From Plotosus lineatus (Eukaryota; Chordata; Actinopteri; Siluriformes; Plotosidae), in NCBI GenBank assembly GCA_024760905.1, contig CM045739.1, forward strand, positions 1,177,501 to 1,241,500: 64,000 nt of DNA, in the 5' to 3' direction. This document shows positions 22,941-64,000 of this stretch, piece after piece. The first letter of the stretch is position 1; each line of letters begins with the position of its first letter. The notes below the pieces were generated by a model. The model saw only the letters and a program-made list of their open reading frames with translations. It was not told the DNA's origin and made no database searches. Made by a program: the position numbers and the translations under genes.

Positions 22941-23864
22941 GAAATGACTGCTTCAATGCGGCGTGGCATGGAGGTAATCAGCCTGTGGCACTGCTGAGGT
23001 GTTACGGAGGCCCAGGATGCTTCGATAGCGGCCTTAAGCTCATCCACGGTGTTGGGTCTGATGTCTCTCAACTTTCTCTTCACAATATCCCACAGATTCT
23101 CTATGGGCTTCAGGTCAGGAGAGTTGGCAGGCCAATTGAGCCCAGTAATACCATGGTCAGTAAACCATTTAGCAGTGGTTTTGGCACTGTGAGCAGGTGC
23201 CAGGTCGTGCTGAAACATGAAATCTTCATCTCCATAAAGCTTTTCAGCAGATGGAAGCATGAAGTGCTCCAAAATCTCCTGATAGCTAGCTGCATTGACC
23301 CTGCCCTTGATAAAACACAACGGACCAACACCAGCAGCTGACATGGCACCCCAGACCATCACTGACTGTGGGTACTTGACACTGGACTTCAGGCATTTTG
23401 CCATTTCCTTGTCCCCAGTCTTCCTCCAGACTCTGGCACCGCGATTTCCGAATGACATGCAAAATTTGCTTTCATCCGAAAAAAGTAGTTTGGACCACTG
23501 AGCAACCGTCCAGTGCTGCTTCTCTGTGGCCCAGGTCAGCCGCTTCTGCTGCGGTTTCTGGTTCAAAAGTGGTTTGATCTGGGGAATGCGGCACCTGTAG
23601 CCCAGTCCACTGCTTCCACAGGTCCCCCAAGGTCTGGAATCGGCCCTTCTCCACAATCTTCCTCAGGGTCCGGTCACCTCTTCTGGTTGTGCAGCGTTTT
23701 CTGCCACACTTTTTCCTTCCCACAGACGTCCCACTGAGGTGGCTTGATCGAGCACTCTGGGAACAGCCTATTTACTCAGAGATTTCTTTCTGTGTCTTAC
23801 CCTCTTGCTTGAGGGTGTCAATGATGGCCTTCTGGACAGCAGTCAGGTTGGCAGTCTTACCCAT
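22941..23864 (-). pseudogene. Tc1 transposase, frameshifted, C-terminus lost
   Basis: The N-terminal helix-turn-helix reads MGKTANLTAVQKAIIDTLKQ then GRKKCGRKRCTTRRGDRTLR. The frame shifts near 23560-23660. The catalytic part is intact: WSKLLFSDESKFCMSFGNRG (first Asp), QHDLAPAHSAKTTAKWF (second Asp) and PANSPDLKPIENLWDIVKRK (PDLNPIEN-type box, third acidic residue), through TPQQCHRLITSMPRRIEAVI. Tc1 transposases are about 340 residues with a DDE signature. The 253-codon ORF 22895-23656 covers the catalytic domain but runs into RTE sequence at its end. Confidence 0.9.
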
Positions 23865-24016
23865 GATTGCGGTTTTGAGTAATGAACCAGGCTGGGAGTT
23901 TTTAAAAGCCTCAGGAATCTTTTGCAGGTGTTTAGAGTTAATTGGTTGATTCAGATGATTAGGTTAATAGCTCGTTTAGACTACCTGAACATCATATGCT
24001 CATTTTTTGAGAAGGA

Positions 24017-24030
<14 letters not shown>
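22941..24030 (-). mobile_element. Tc1 transposon, 3'-truncated (first arm of the inverted duplication)
   Basis: On the minus strand the outer end CTTCTCAAAAAATGAGCATA (about 24000-24018, reverse complement) is the Tc1 terminal repeat next to a (TA)n run. The transposase ATG is at 23864. Coding runs to 22941, where the last codons and the other terminal repeat are lost at the RTE junction. The element shares flanking MITE and unique sequence with 34862-37241. Confidence 0.9.

Positions 24031-24105
<75 letters not shown>
24019..24105. repeat. (TA)n microsatellite
   Basis: About 85 bases of pure TA abut the Tc1 outer end. Tc1 integrates at TA, so the run is either its target or later expansion of the flanking TA. 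The counterpart at 35980-36050 sits in the same relation to the second Tc1. Confidence 0.95.
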
Positions 24106-24113
<8 letters not shown>

Positions 24114-24159
24114 GTGTGTGTCTGTGTATATAAACACTGGGCGTGTTCTACATTAATAA

Positions 24160-24900
24160 AGTGGTACCTCGCCTTACGAAAGTCCCAACAAACGAAAAAT
24201 CCAGGTTACGAAATGCATTTTCCTAAAATGTCTGTCTCTGGATAAGAAACAAATTCACGTTACAAAAGTGCCATCTCAAAAATTCAAACAATGCACGAGT
24301 TGCTCTCCCACTGGCTATCTCCCAACATCCCGCCCCGCTGGCCTCCCATTGGCTAGGAGGGATGACGCAACTTCCTCCCATTGGCTAGGAGGGATGATGC
24401 AACTTCCTCCCATTGGCTATTATGGAGCTGTATCTACATAATATCCATGATGTTTTTCGTGTAAAGGACAGAGGTACTGTTGTTTTGTGCGTTTTTCAAG
24501 TGTGCTCATTGCAACTTTATTTTTTGGCTCAGGCTTTTAACCTTGTATAAACATTTGTAAGATTATAACTCTGCGAAGAAGACATGGTCAACACACGGGC
24601 GTACGTACACACACGCACGCATGTGATTCCAGGTGCGAGTGAAAAGAAGTGTGCTCGTGGCATGAGTTGAGTGATATTGCAAAGTAATATGACCAAACAC
24701 GTCTACCATTGATACGATATTGAAGCAAAGGGAGACCTTAAAAGGTATACTTTTAAATTTTTTAAAGGGCTTAGGGGTAGTATTGGGGGCCTTGGAACGA
24801 ATCACGCATTTTACATGTAAAATGCGGCTCGATTTATGAAAAATCCAGGTTACGAAACCACTTCTGGAAAGGATTAATTTCATACGTGATGCAGCACTGT
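24160..24900 (+). mobile_element. Tigger-like non-autonomous element with CCAAT-box repeats
   Basis: The left end GTGGTACCTCGCCTTACGAA and the right end (reverse complement CAGTGCTGCATCACGTATGA) are Tigger-type inverted repeats. 'ATCCAGGTTACGAAA' motifs sit inside both ends. At 24337-24420 a unit of about 35 bp beginning CTCCCATTGGCTAGGAGGGA is tandemly repeated, each unit with an inverted CCAAT box (ATTGG). A diverged inverted copy lies at 35214-35935. Confidence 0.75.
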
Positions 24901-25189
24901 ATCCATAAATGAGGGTTAAATTATCTAGTGGTTGGTGTGTGAGATTTACGGCTCTGTCACGTCATATTGACATTGTTTACGCGTTATTCTTCTGATGAGT
25001 ATATTCTCCTTCTCGCGCTCTCTCTCTCACTCGCACACACGGGAGCACGAGGAAGGTGGGAAAACTTTATATGTGAATTTATGGAAGTTTCTTGAGATTT
25101 TTAAATAAATCGGTTTATATTCGGTGGTAAAACACCACCATAATCCATCGCTCTCTTCTTCAGTATTATACGGCAGCCGTGAACTAATA
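24901..25189. other. Sequence shared with 34950-35213 in inverted orientation
   Basis: This is not recognised as a transposon, yet it is repeated in reverse at 34950-35213 (for example ATCCATAAATGAGGGTTAAA and its complement). That extends the homology of the inverted duplication beyond the mobile elements. It contains a TCTC-rich run at 25010-25035. Confidence 0.7.
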
Positions 25190-25440
25190 GTTAGAGAAAC
25201 GGCTTTGGAACTGAAAGGTCATTGGTTTGATTACCGAACCAGGAAGAAAAACGTGTGGTGAGAGGGACTGACCAGCACCTTCCCTTCATGGCTGAAGTGC
25301 TCTTGAGCAAGGCACCTAACCCCTAACTGCTCTCTGAGTGCCCCAAGGTGTGGGGTAGCCCACTGTTTACATCCATACGTGTGCTTACTTTGAATGGGTT
25401 CAATGCAGAGAAAATTTCCCCCACAGAAACTGTCAAGCGC
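25190..25440 (+). mobile_element. SINE-like repeat
   Basis: The sequence contains CATTGGTTTGATTACCGAAC followed by TGAGCAAGGCACCTAACCCC and a GATGGGTT-like GAATGGGTTCAATGCAGAGA end. This arrangement (tRNA-like B-box-type segment, 'ttgagcaaggcacttaac' core, A-rich tail at 25441-25458) is familiar from fish short interspersed repeats. The first 60 bases are also at 34862-34925 in inverse orientation. Confidence 0.5.
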
Positions 25441-25880
25441 AAAAAAAAAAAAAAAAAATCATCATCTTCTGCTTGACCCAGGGTCGAGATCCAAACATCC
25501 CTCTCCCCAGCCATTTCCTCCAGCTCCTCCAGGAGGGTACCAAGCCGTTCTCAGAAAAGCCGAGAGACATCGTCTTTCCAGCGTGTTCTAGGTCGACCCA
25601 GGGGTCTCTTCCCTGTTGGACATGCCCAAAACAGCACATTGAGGGGTTCGGGGGGCATTCTAACCAGATGTCCGAGCAACCTCAACTGGCTCTTCTCGAT
25701 GCAAAGGAGCAGCGGTTCTTCTCTGAGCCCCTACCAGATGGCTGAGCTTCTCACCTTATCTTTATGAGAGAGCCCTGCCACCCAGCAAAGGAAGCTCAAT
25801 TCAGCCGATCGTATTCATGAGTATCCCAGCAGTGCCTCCACTGGAGAGGGATGGGCTCTGCCAGGCCAAATCAGCCCAAG
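25441..25880 (-). mobile_element. LINE 3' fragment, same family as 5575-7560
   Basis: Directly after an A run, ATCATCATCTTCTGC...CCCAGGGTCG is the reverse complement of the 3' end at 7522-7559. The sequence then continues in reverse through the GELEEVARERD, RPRGRP and HLVRMP-equivalent region to about 25880, with many stops. Confidence 0.8.
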
Positions 25881-25974
25881 TCTCGCAATGAAGGCGCCCC
25901 AACGACATCCCCGGATGTTAAGGGACAAGTGATGTGAAGTATTCATGAGCTTGTTCTTGATCGTAATGATCACT

Positions 25975-25988
25975 GTTACCATAGCAAC
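25975..25988. promoter_or_regulatory. Perfect RFX X-box motif
   Basis: GTTACCATAGCAAC matches the palindromic X-box consensus GTNRCC-N2-RGYAAC at every defined position. It lies about 110 bp beyond the proposed poly(A) signal of the SMARCC gene. Whether it is bound is unknown; an isolated 14-mer can arise by chance. Confidence 0.4.
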
Positions 25989-26115
25989 AACCAACCATGC
26001 CAGTGATGGTGATACTGGTTTCTGGGGGTGGGGGGAGACTGAAGGAAAAAGGTGTGTGTGCGTTTTCAGAGACAGACGAGGTCCAGACGTGTGAATATAA
26101 AAAGGGCCACAGCAG

Positions 26116-26121
26116 TTTATT
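26116..26121 (-). terminator. Candidate poly(A) signal AATAAA of the SMARCC gene
   Basis: AATAAA on the minus strand about 765 bases after the stop codon is a plausible polyadenylation signal, with cleavage expected around 26090-26105. The intervening 3' UTR (26122-26884) is crowded with (CA)n and (GA)n runs. Confidence 0.45.
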
Positions 26122-26279
26122 TCAGGGTTTCAGTACCACTTACACTTTAAAAAGCTCAAAGGTGCCAAGAACACAAACGTCTAGACAATGTTTAATCTCT
26201 TAAAAATACATCATCATCAAGCTTAAACTCATGATTATGAAGCAGACAGAGAGGGAGAGAAAACAGAGATGGGAGGGAG

Positions 26280-26318
<39 letters not shown>

Positions 26319-26388
26319 TACAGAGAGGGAGAGAGTGAGAGAGAGAAAGCTCCTGCCTTTAAGAACCCTACAGTGAGGAAGCTCTACA

Positions 26389-26425
<37 letters not shown>

Positions 26426-26708
26426 TGTAACATGGGAAAAGTGATCACCTGAGGAAAAAAATCTACCTCCACACAGCAGTAACGCAGCAGTCGCACGGGC
26501 GAGCGAGCGAGCGAGAGAGAGAGAGCGCAGAGGTAGCAGAGACAGAGGTAGAGTAAAGCAGAACTACATTAGGAGCCCTAAAATACACACACACACACAC
26601 ACACAACACACACACACACACACACACACACAGAGGTAGATTCTAAGAGATAAGTAAGAAAGGAAGCTCAACTTGAGTCTGACACTCTCACTCACTCACG
26701 CACGCACG

Positions 26709-26747
<39 letters not shown>

Positions 26748-26884
26748 GCTGTTTCCAGCTCCAAGATAACAGTGTTGTGTATCAGTAGCTCAAGGTGTGT
26801 CTGTGTGTGTGTGTGAGAGTGAGTGAGAGCAAATCTATATCATGAGCTGTGTTAGAGGAGACACATACGAGTGTGTCGTGTGCG
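26122..26884 (-). other. Proposed 3' UTR of the SMARCC gene, microsatellite-rich
   Basis: The region follows the TAA at 26885-26887. It holds (GA)n at 26279-26345, (TG)n at 26391-26424, (CA)n at 26586-26632 and 26695-26747, and GAGC repeats near 26500. No ORF of interest is present. Confidence 0.5.
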
Positions 26885-58870
<31,986 letters not shown>

Positions 58871-60000
58871 CTGTGCACACAACAAACCCAAAACTACACT
58901 GATATACAAGGTCGGGCTCCCGGAGGCTACCGAGGGGCATGCAAATATAATAATAATAAAAACAATAATAATAATAACTCTTTATTGTCAAAGTACATTA
59001 AATCCATTTTAATTTGATTTGTGCTCTGGGCACCTGTCGCCACTGTGCAAAACCAATCATTACGTTGTTCTATCCTTTGATGCTGAGCGCTAAGCAGGAA
59101 GCAACAACTGCCAAATTTAAACGTCTTATGGTATGACACGGCCGGATTCGAACTCGTACCTTCCAGAGGACAAAGCGAAATACATCACTGGACAAAAACA
59201 TGGATATTTATCCTATACACCTATATGTATATCTCAGAAAAATTCCAATGGGTGAGGGGGGTAAAAAAAAAAAAAAAAATCAGTAAACTGAAACCCTCAA
59301 GTTCATTATGGCACCATTTTCAAACATATTCATTTGATAAATAATGTTGAAGACCTGCTTTACATTTCTGTACACCGTTATGGGACAGTCGCTGTTTCAG
59401 CCTGTAGTGTGAGTGCGTGTTAGACCGGGCGCGTGTTAGACCGGGTGTGAGGAGCACAGAACTGAGTGTAAAAACCTGCTTTTTCCTCCGCGATTCATTC
59501 AATCATGGTTCCTACAGGCTTGGACGGAGTAAAAATAATGACTTTTAATAACTTTTCAGACTTATTAAATTACTGACTTTTTAACGACAAGTACCCCAAT
59601 TTTAACTACAAGAGTTCACTGAAATAACATGTTTATTACATAAAAAAACCTTTGACATCTTATTTAATTAAATCCCCATATTTCCCAAGGTTCCTGTTTT
59701 CTTGCAAGGATGGCACCGAAATGTATATTTGTCGTTGGGAAGGCACTCAGTCCAGGCAGAAAATTTGTTATCTGATCTGCCACTGTTCATTAAACACACA
59801 TTTCCCCACGTCGTATGAATCGTTATGATCATATCAATTTCGTTCAGAGTCAGTGTGAATTGTCTTATCTTTTTTTTTTTAAGAATTTCGCAACACAGTT
59901 CCGCACCAAAGAGCCACCCGCCCACCTACTCACACACACAATCTATTAAAACATTTAAAATTTCTACCGGGTTCATGTCCCCCCCCCATTTTAATGACTC
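58871..60000. other. Intron sequence, nothing recognised
   Basis: ATAATAATA-type and poly(A) runs (58945-58980, 59262-59279) but no exon or transposon end recognised. Confidence 0.6.
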
Positions 60001-60016
60001 AATGATGCAACAGTGA

Positions 60017-60588
60017 AACAATCCAGAGCAATGGAGAGTGTGGAAAAGAGGTGAAGAAGCGTGTGCAGGCAGGTTGGAATGGTTGGAGAAAAGTGTCCGG
60101 TGTGATGTGTGATAGGAGGGTATCGGCAAGAATGAAAGGAAAAGTGTACAAGACGGTGTTGAGGCCAGCGATGTTGTATGGTTTAGAGACAGTGGTCCTG
60201 GGGAAAAGACAGGAGGCAGAGCTGGAGGTAGCAGAGATGAAAATGTTGAGGTTCTCTTTGGGAGTAACGAGGATGGATAGGATCAGGAATGAGCACATCA
60301 GAGGGACAGCACATGTAAGACGTTTTGGAGACAAAGTCAGAGAGGCTAGATTGAGATGGTTTGGACATGTACAGAGGAGGGATAGTGAGTAGATTGGTAG
60401 TATGATGCTGAGGTCGTAACTACCAGGCAGAAGGCCCAGAGGAAGACCAAAGAGAAGATTTATGGATGTGGTGAAGGAGGACATGAAGGTCGTTGGAGTA
60501 AGAGTAGAAGATGCAGAGGATCGGGTGAGATTGAGGCGGATGGTTCGCTGTGGCGACCCCTGAAGGGAACAGCTGAAAGGAAAAGAAG
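60017..60588 (+). mobile_element. 5'-truncated RTE with perfect 16-bp target duplication
   Basis: AATGATGCAACAGTGA flanks at 60001-60016 and 60589-60604. The insert begins in the coding region (TIQSNGECGKEVKKRVQAGW) and ends CGACCCCTGAAGGGAACAGC, AAGGAAAAG. A 113-codon open stretch, 60051-60392, is broken by a TAG at 60391 (SEYIG box) and a stop after MMLRS. A recent-looking insertion. Confidence 0.97.
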
Positions 60589-60604
60589 AATGATGCAACA
60601 GTGA

Positions 60605-60741
60605 GATTTACTGACTTTCAAGGGCCTTAAATGTTTTTAGTTTAATGACTTTTAATGATGTGTGGGAACCATGTTCATTCCATGTCAGATCGGATCATAA
60701 TTGCCTGTTAGAGTTTTTTATTAAATAAACATGGGGATTTC
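60605..60741. other. Short unique interval
   Basis: Separates the RTE insertion from the Tigger copy. Continuation of the intron sequence disrupted at 60016. Confidence 0.6.
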
Positions 60742-63187
60742 CAGTAGGCCCTCGAGTATTCGCGGTTTTGCACTTGCAGTTTGAGTATACGCGCTCTGCC
60801 CAGCAACCGGCACGTGATTCAAATTCAGCCAATGGCTGTCCTCCTTTCTGCTGATTGGTTGAGCTGATATCCCGCCCCTTTTTACTCATTCCGCAAACTT
60901 TGTGCACGTGTTGTTGGGGTTTTTTTCTGTTTTTAATTACAGTAAGCACAGTTAAGCTCAGTCATGCCACCAAAACGCTGCACAACTTCTGTGGCTTCTG
61001 GTAAGGCACCGAAGCGCATTAAAAAAGTAATGACGCTGCATGATAAAGTTGAATTACTTGATATGCTTCGGGAAGGGAAAAGTTTTGCTGCAGTAGGCGC
61101 CATTATAAAGTAAATGAGAGTACAGTCCGCTATATAAAGGAGAAAGAGAAGGCCATCAGAGCTAGTGTAGCATCGAGCAATTGTGGAAGTGCCAAGAAGG
61201 TGAATGTGGTAAGAAATGAGGGAATTGTCAGGACGGAATCCGCCTCGGGATTCTGGATACAAGACTTACGGAGGAAACATATCCCTTTCGACACAAAGCT
61301 GATTTGTAAGAAGGCACCGAGTTTATATTCTCAATTCAGCGGAGGCAGCGAAGGTGAACCACAACCAGGACCATCAACAGCATCAGCTGCAGAGACTTTT
61401 CAAGCCAGCAAGGGTCGGTTTGATGGTTTTGTAAAACGTTATCAGATTCGATTTGGAAAGTCTCACGAAGAAAGCGCAGCTGCAGATCCACACGCTGCGA
61501 AGAAGCATCCTGATGCATTTCAGCAAATCGTTATGGAAAATCGATACAAGCCAGAGCAGGGATTCAACCTTTTTTTATTAGGTACTATATTCAACTTTAA
61601 CTGGAGAGGGCTTTATTAAGTTGGATAACTTGTGCCTAATCCTTTTCCTCAATGAATAAAATACTGTACATTTCGATCCATCAGGTATTTAACATGGATG
61701 AGACAGGGTTGTTTTGGAAAAAGATGCCTTCCAGAACATTCCTCATGAAGGACGAAATTAGAGCCCCGGGTATCAAAGTGCAAAAGGACAGAGTAACACT
61801 TGTTATGTGCTGCTGGCTGGATGATGAAACCTGGACTTGATCATAAATCTGCAAATCCCAGATATCTCAAGAACAAGAATAAAAACACCTTGCCTGTCTT
61901 CTGGATACATAATTCCAAGGCTTGGATTTCGAAGGTCCTGACATCCAACTGGTTTTATAAATGTTTCATCCCTCAAGCAGAACAATACCTCCATGAAAAT
62001 GGAATGGAATTTCAGGTGTTGCTGCTTATGGACAATGCTGATGGTCACCATGCGGATTTGCATCATGAGGGAGTACAGATAGAGTTTCTTCCTCCCAACA
62101 CCACATCCCTCCTCCAGCCTATGGATCAAGGGGTGATTCGTGCCTTTAAGGCACTTTACACTAGGAATCATCTTCAGCTATTAGTTGATGCTATAGATGC
62201 GGATGAAGACTTCCAGTTCAATTTCTACTTGCGCATTTTCACAATTGCATCTTCTCTGACAGTCATACACAAGGAACTTCAAGACAAACACTGAAGGCAT
62301 GTTGGAAAAAAGTCGAACCAGAATGTGGGCATGACTGCCAAGGATTCACACCTGATGAAATTCATCATAATGCTATAAATAAGTCAGTGGAGCTGGCACA
62401 GTTAATTTGTGGTGATAACTTTGATGATAAAATTCACGATGAGTTCAATGAGCTGACTGATTCCCACTCTCAGCCTCTTACAGATGAAGATTTAGCAGAG
62501 ATGACAAAATATGCCAGTGAAGACGAAACAGAGGACCAGGAAGCTCCATCACAAGAGAACCAAGAGGATGATGGTCTAACACTAGAAAGGTTGATGGAAT
62601 TCATGCAGTCAGTAAAGTTATTGCAACAGAAGATTACATTATGTGACCCTAACATGCTTCATTCACTACAGTTCTCAGATGGACTTGATTGTCTCTTGGC
62701 AACTTACAAAACCCTTTTCAGCTCTACGAAAAAACAACAAAGCCAGCTGCCAATAAGCATGTTCCTAACAAAGGCCAAGAAAACTTCTACACAACCCACA
62801 CTCGAAGAAAACACACCACCTCCTGTCTCTCCAGAAGTAATAATACTTTCTCCTGAAGAAACGACAGTTTCATTTGAACTGCTTGAAGACGATTAATCTG
62901 AACTGTTGTAAAGTTCTATAGTACTGTACAGGATTAAAATGTTTTATTATTCCAGTACAGTACTGTACCTAAATTAATGTTTAGGATGTTTGTGTGAGAT
63001 TTTATGTTCTGTTGCATAGTACGTTTAGTCAAGTTTCTCCTTTTGGCATCCAGTTTGTTAATTACTGTAGACTTCATGTTTTTCATGTCCTCAACAGTCC
63101 AATAAACAGTGCAAGGGTTCCCTCTAGTGGGCGTCTGAGAAGCATTTTTAACCACTAATGTGAAAATACACAGTGCTGTAACTGTAT
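60742..63187 (+). mobile_element. Tigger/pogo transposon, second copy, 3' end interrupted by RTE
   Basis: The left terminal repeat CAGTAGGCCCTCGAGTATTC matches that at 29471. The element parallels the first copy throughout (about 95% by eye in the coding part) but keeps the segment deleted there. Homology runs to CAGTGCTGTAACTGTAT at 63170-63187, where an RTE begins. The dinucleotide before the left end is TC rather than TA. Confidence 0.9.
60964..62896 (+). pseudogene. Tigger transposase, frameshifted but with all catalytic segments
   Basis: ATG at 60964 begins MPPKRCTTSVASGKAPKRIK and LHDKVELLDMLREGKSFAAV (helix-turn-helix), then a frame loss at about 61108. Open at 61200-61619 (CENP-B-type DNA-binding half). 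Open at 61652-61840 (VFNMDETGLFWKKMPSRTFL, first Asp) and 61800-62294 (VLLLMDNADGHHADLHHEGV, second Asp; FLPPNTTSLLQPMDQGVIRA, the third acidic residue region). The acidic C-terminus is open at 62387-62896 (TKYASEDETEDQEAPSQENQ; MFLTKAKKTSTQPTLEENTP). At least four frameshifts or stops, so inactive. Confidence 0.9.
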
Positions 63188-64000
63188 CTTCTTCTTTTCC
63201 TTTCGGCTTTTCCCTTCAGGGGTCGCCACAGCGAATCATCTGCCTCCATCTCACCCTATCCTTTGCATCTTCTTCTCTTACACCAACGACCTTCATGTCC
63301 TCCTTCACCACATCCATGAATCGTCTCTTTGGTCTTCCTCTAGGCCTTTTGCCTGGTAGTTCCAGCCTCAGCATCCTATTACCAATATACTCACTATCCC
63401 TCCTCTGTACATGTCCAAACCATCTCAATCTAGCCTCTCTGACTTTGTCTCCAAAACATCTTACATGTGCTGTCCCTCTGATGTGCTCATTCCTAATCCT
63501 ATCTATCCTCGTTACTCCTAAAGAGAACCTCAACATTTTCATCTCTGCTACCTCCAGCTCTGCCTCCTGTCTTTTCCCCAGGGCCACTGTTTCTAACCCA
63601 TACAACATCGTTGGCCTCAACACCGTCTTGTACACTTTTCCTTTCATTCTTGCCGATACCCTCCTATCACACATCACACCGGACACTTTTCTCCAACCAT
63701 TCCAACCTGCCTGCACATGCTTCTTGACCTCTTTTCCACACTCTCCATTGCTCTGGATTGTTGAGCCTAAGTACTTAAAATCCTCCACCTTCCTTATCTC
63801 TGCTCCCTGTAATCTCACCGTTCCTCTTTGGTCCTTGTCATTCATGCACATGTATTCTGTCTTACTGAGGCTAATCTTCATTCCCCTCCTTTCCAGGGCA
63901 TACCTCCACCTCTCTAGATTTTCCTGCACTTGTTCTCTGCTCTCACTACAGATCACAATGTCATCTGCAAACATCATAGTCCATGGGGAATCTTGCCTAA
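63188..64000 (-). mobile_element. RTE-type LINE, continues beyond the window
   Basis: The 3' tail CTTCTTCTTTTCCTTTCGGC...CAGGGGTCGCCACAGCGAAT starts at 63188. The minus-strand ORF 63977-63216 (253 codons, no interruption) runs from MMFADDIVICSESREQVQEN through KYLGSTIQSNGECGKEVKKH to KRRFMDVVKEDMKVVGVREE. It is the most intact RTE 3' half in the window. It was inserted into the 3' region of the Tigger copy. Confidence 0.94.

Overview
The window reads as teleost fish nuclear DNA. It is dominated by transposable-element families typical of fish genomes: RTE-type, Tx1-type and other non-LTR retrotransposons, Tc1, Tigger/pogo and hAT DNA transposons with their short derivatives. Long (CA)n, (TA)n and (GA)n microsatellites are frequent. 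I found no tRNA, rRNA, CRISPR or prokaryotic features.

One host gene is clear. On the minus strand, from 58870 down to about 26100, 21 exons join with perfectly compatible phases (2593 coding bases, ending in a TAA at 26885-26887). They encode the C-terminal about 863 residues of a SWI/SNF (BAF) core subunit of the SMARCC family, best matching SMARCC1/BAF155. Present are the SWIRM domain, the SANT domain, the leucine-rich coiled-coil region and a short Pro/Gly/Met-rich tail. The 5' exons lie beyond the right edge. A second, minus-strand gene is represented at 39-117 only by a putative first coding exon (signal-peptide-like, followed by a consensus splice donor). By recalled vertebrate synteny (CSPG5 lies downstream of SMARCC1 on the same strand in human) it could be cspg5, but the sequence alone does not identify it.

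Layout. 1-900: first exon, GC-richer upstream region, and a 370-bp polypurine tract. 900-26000: intergenic repeats, including a split Tx1-like LINE (2.05-4.98 kb), a second LINE with an almost intact reverse transcriptase (5.6-7.56 kb), a Tigger-like element carrying a fold-back insertion (8.5-9.7 kb), a cluster of RTE copies (9.7-15.2 kb), an exactly 2000-bp hAT with an 8-bp target duplication (15.2-17.2 kb), a solo-LTR candidate, and the first arm of an inverted duplication containing Tc1. 26.1-58.9 kb: the SMARCC gene. Its 12.25-kb intron (28208-40457) holds a three-level nest: an RTE copy split by a Tigger element, which is itself filled by another RTE and the second inverted-duplication arm. 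58.9-64 kb: intron or upstream sequence with a 5'-truncated RTE (perfect 16-bp target duplication), a second Tigger copy and the start of another RTE.

The main value of the window is insertion chronology. At least eight insertions have recognisable target-site duplications. I saw no convincing evidence for a previously undescribed biochemical system. The least classifiable element is a 1.24-kb terminal-inverted-repeat element with a 6-bp target duplication at 53160-54401.
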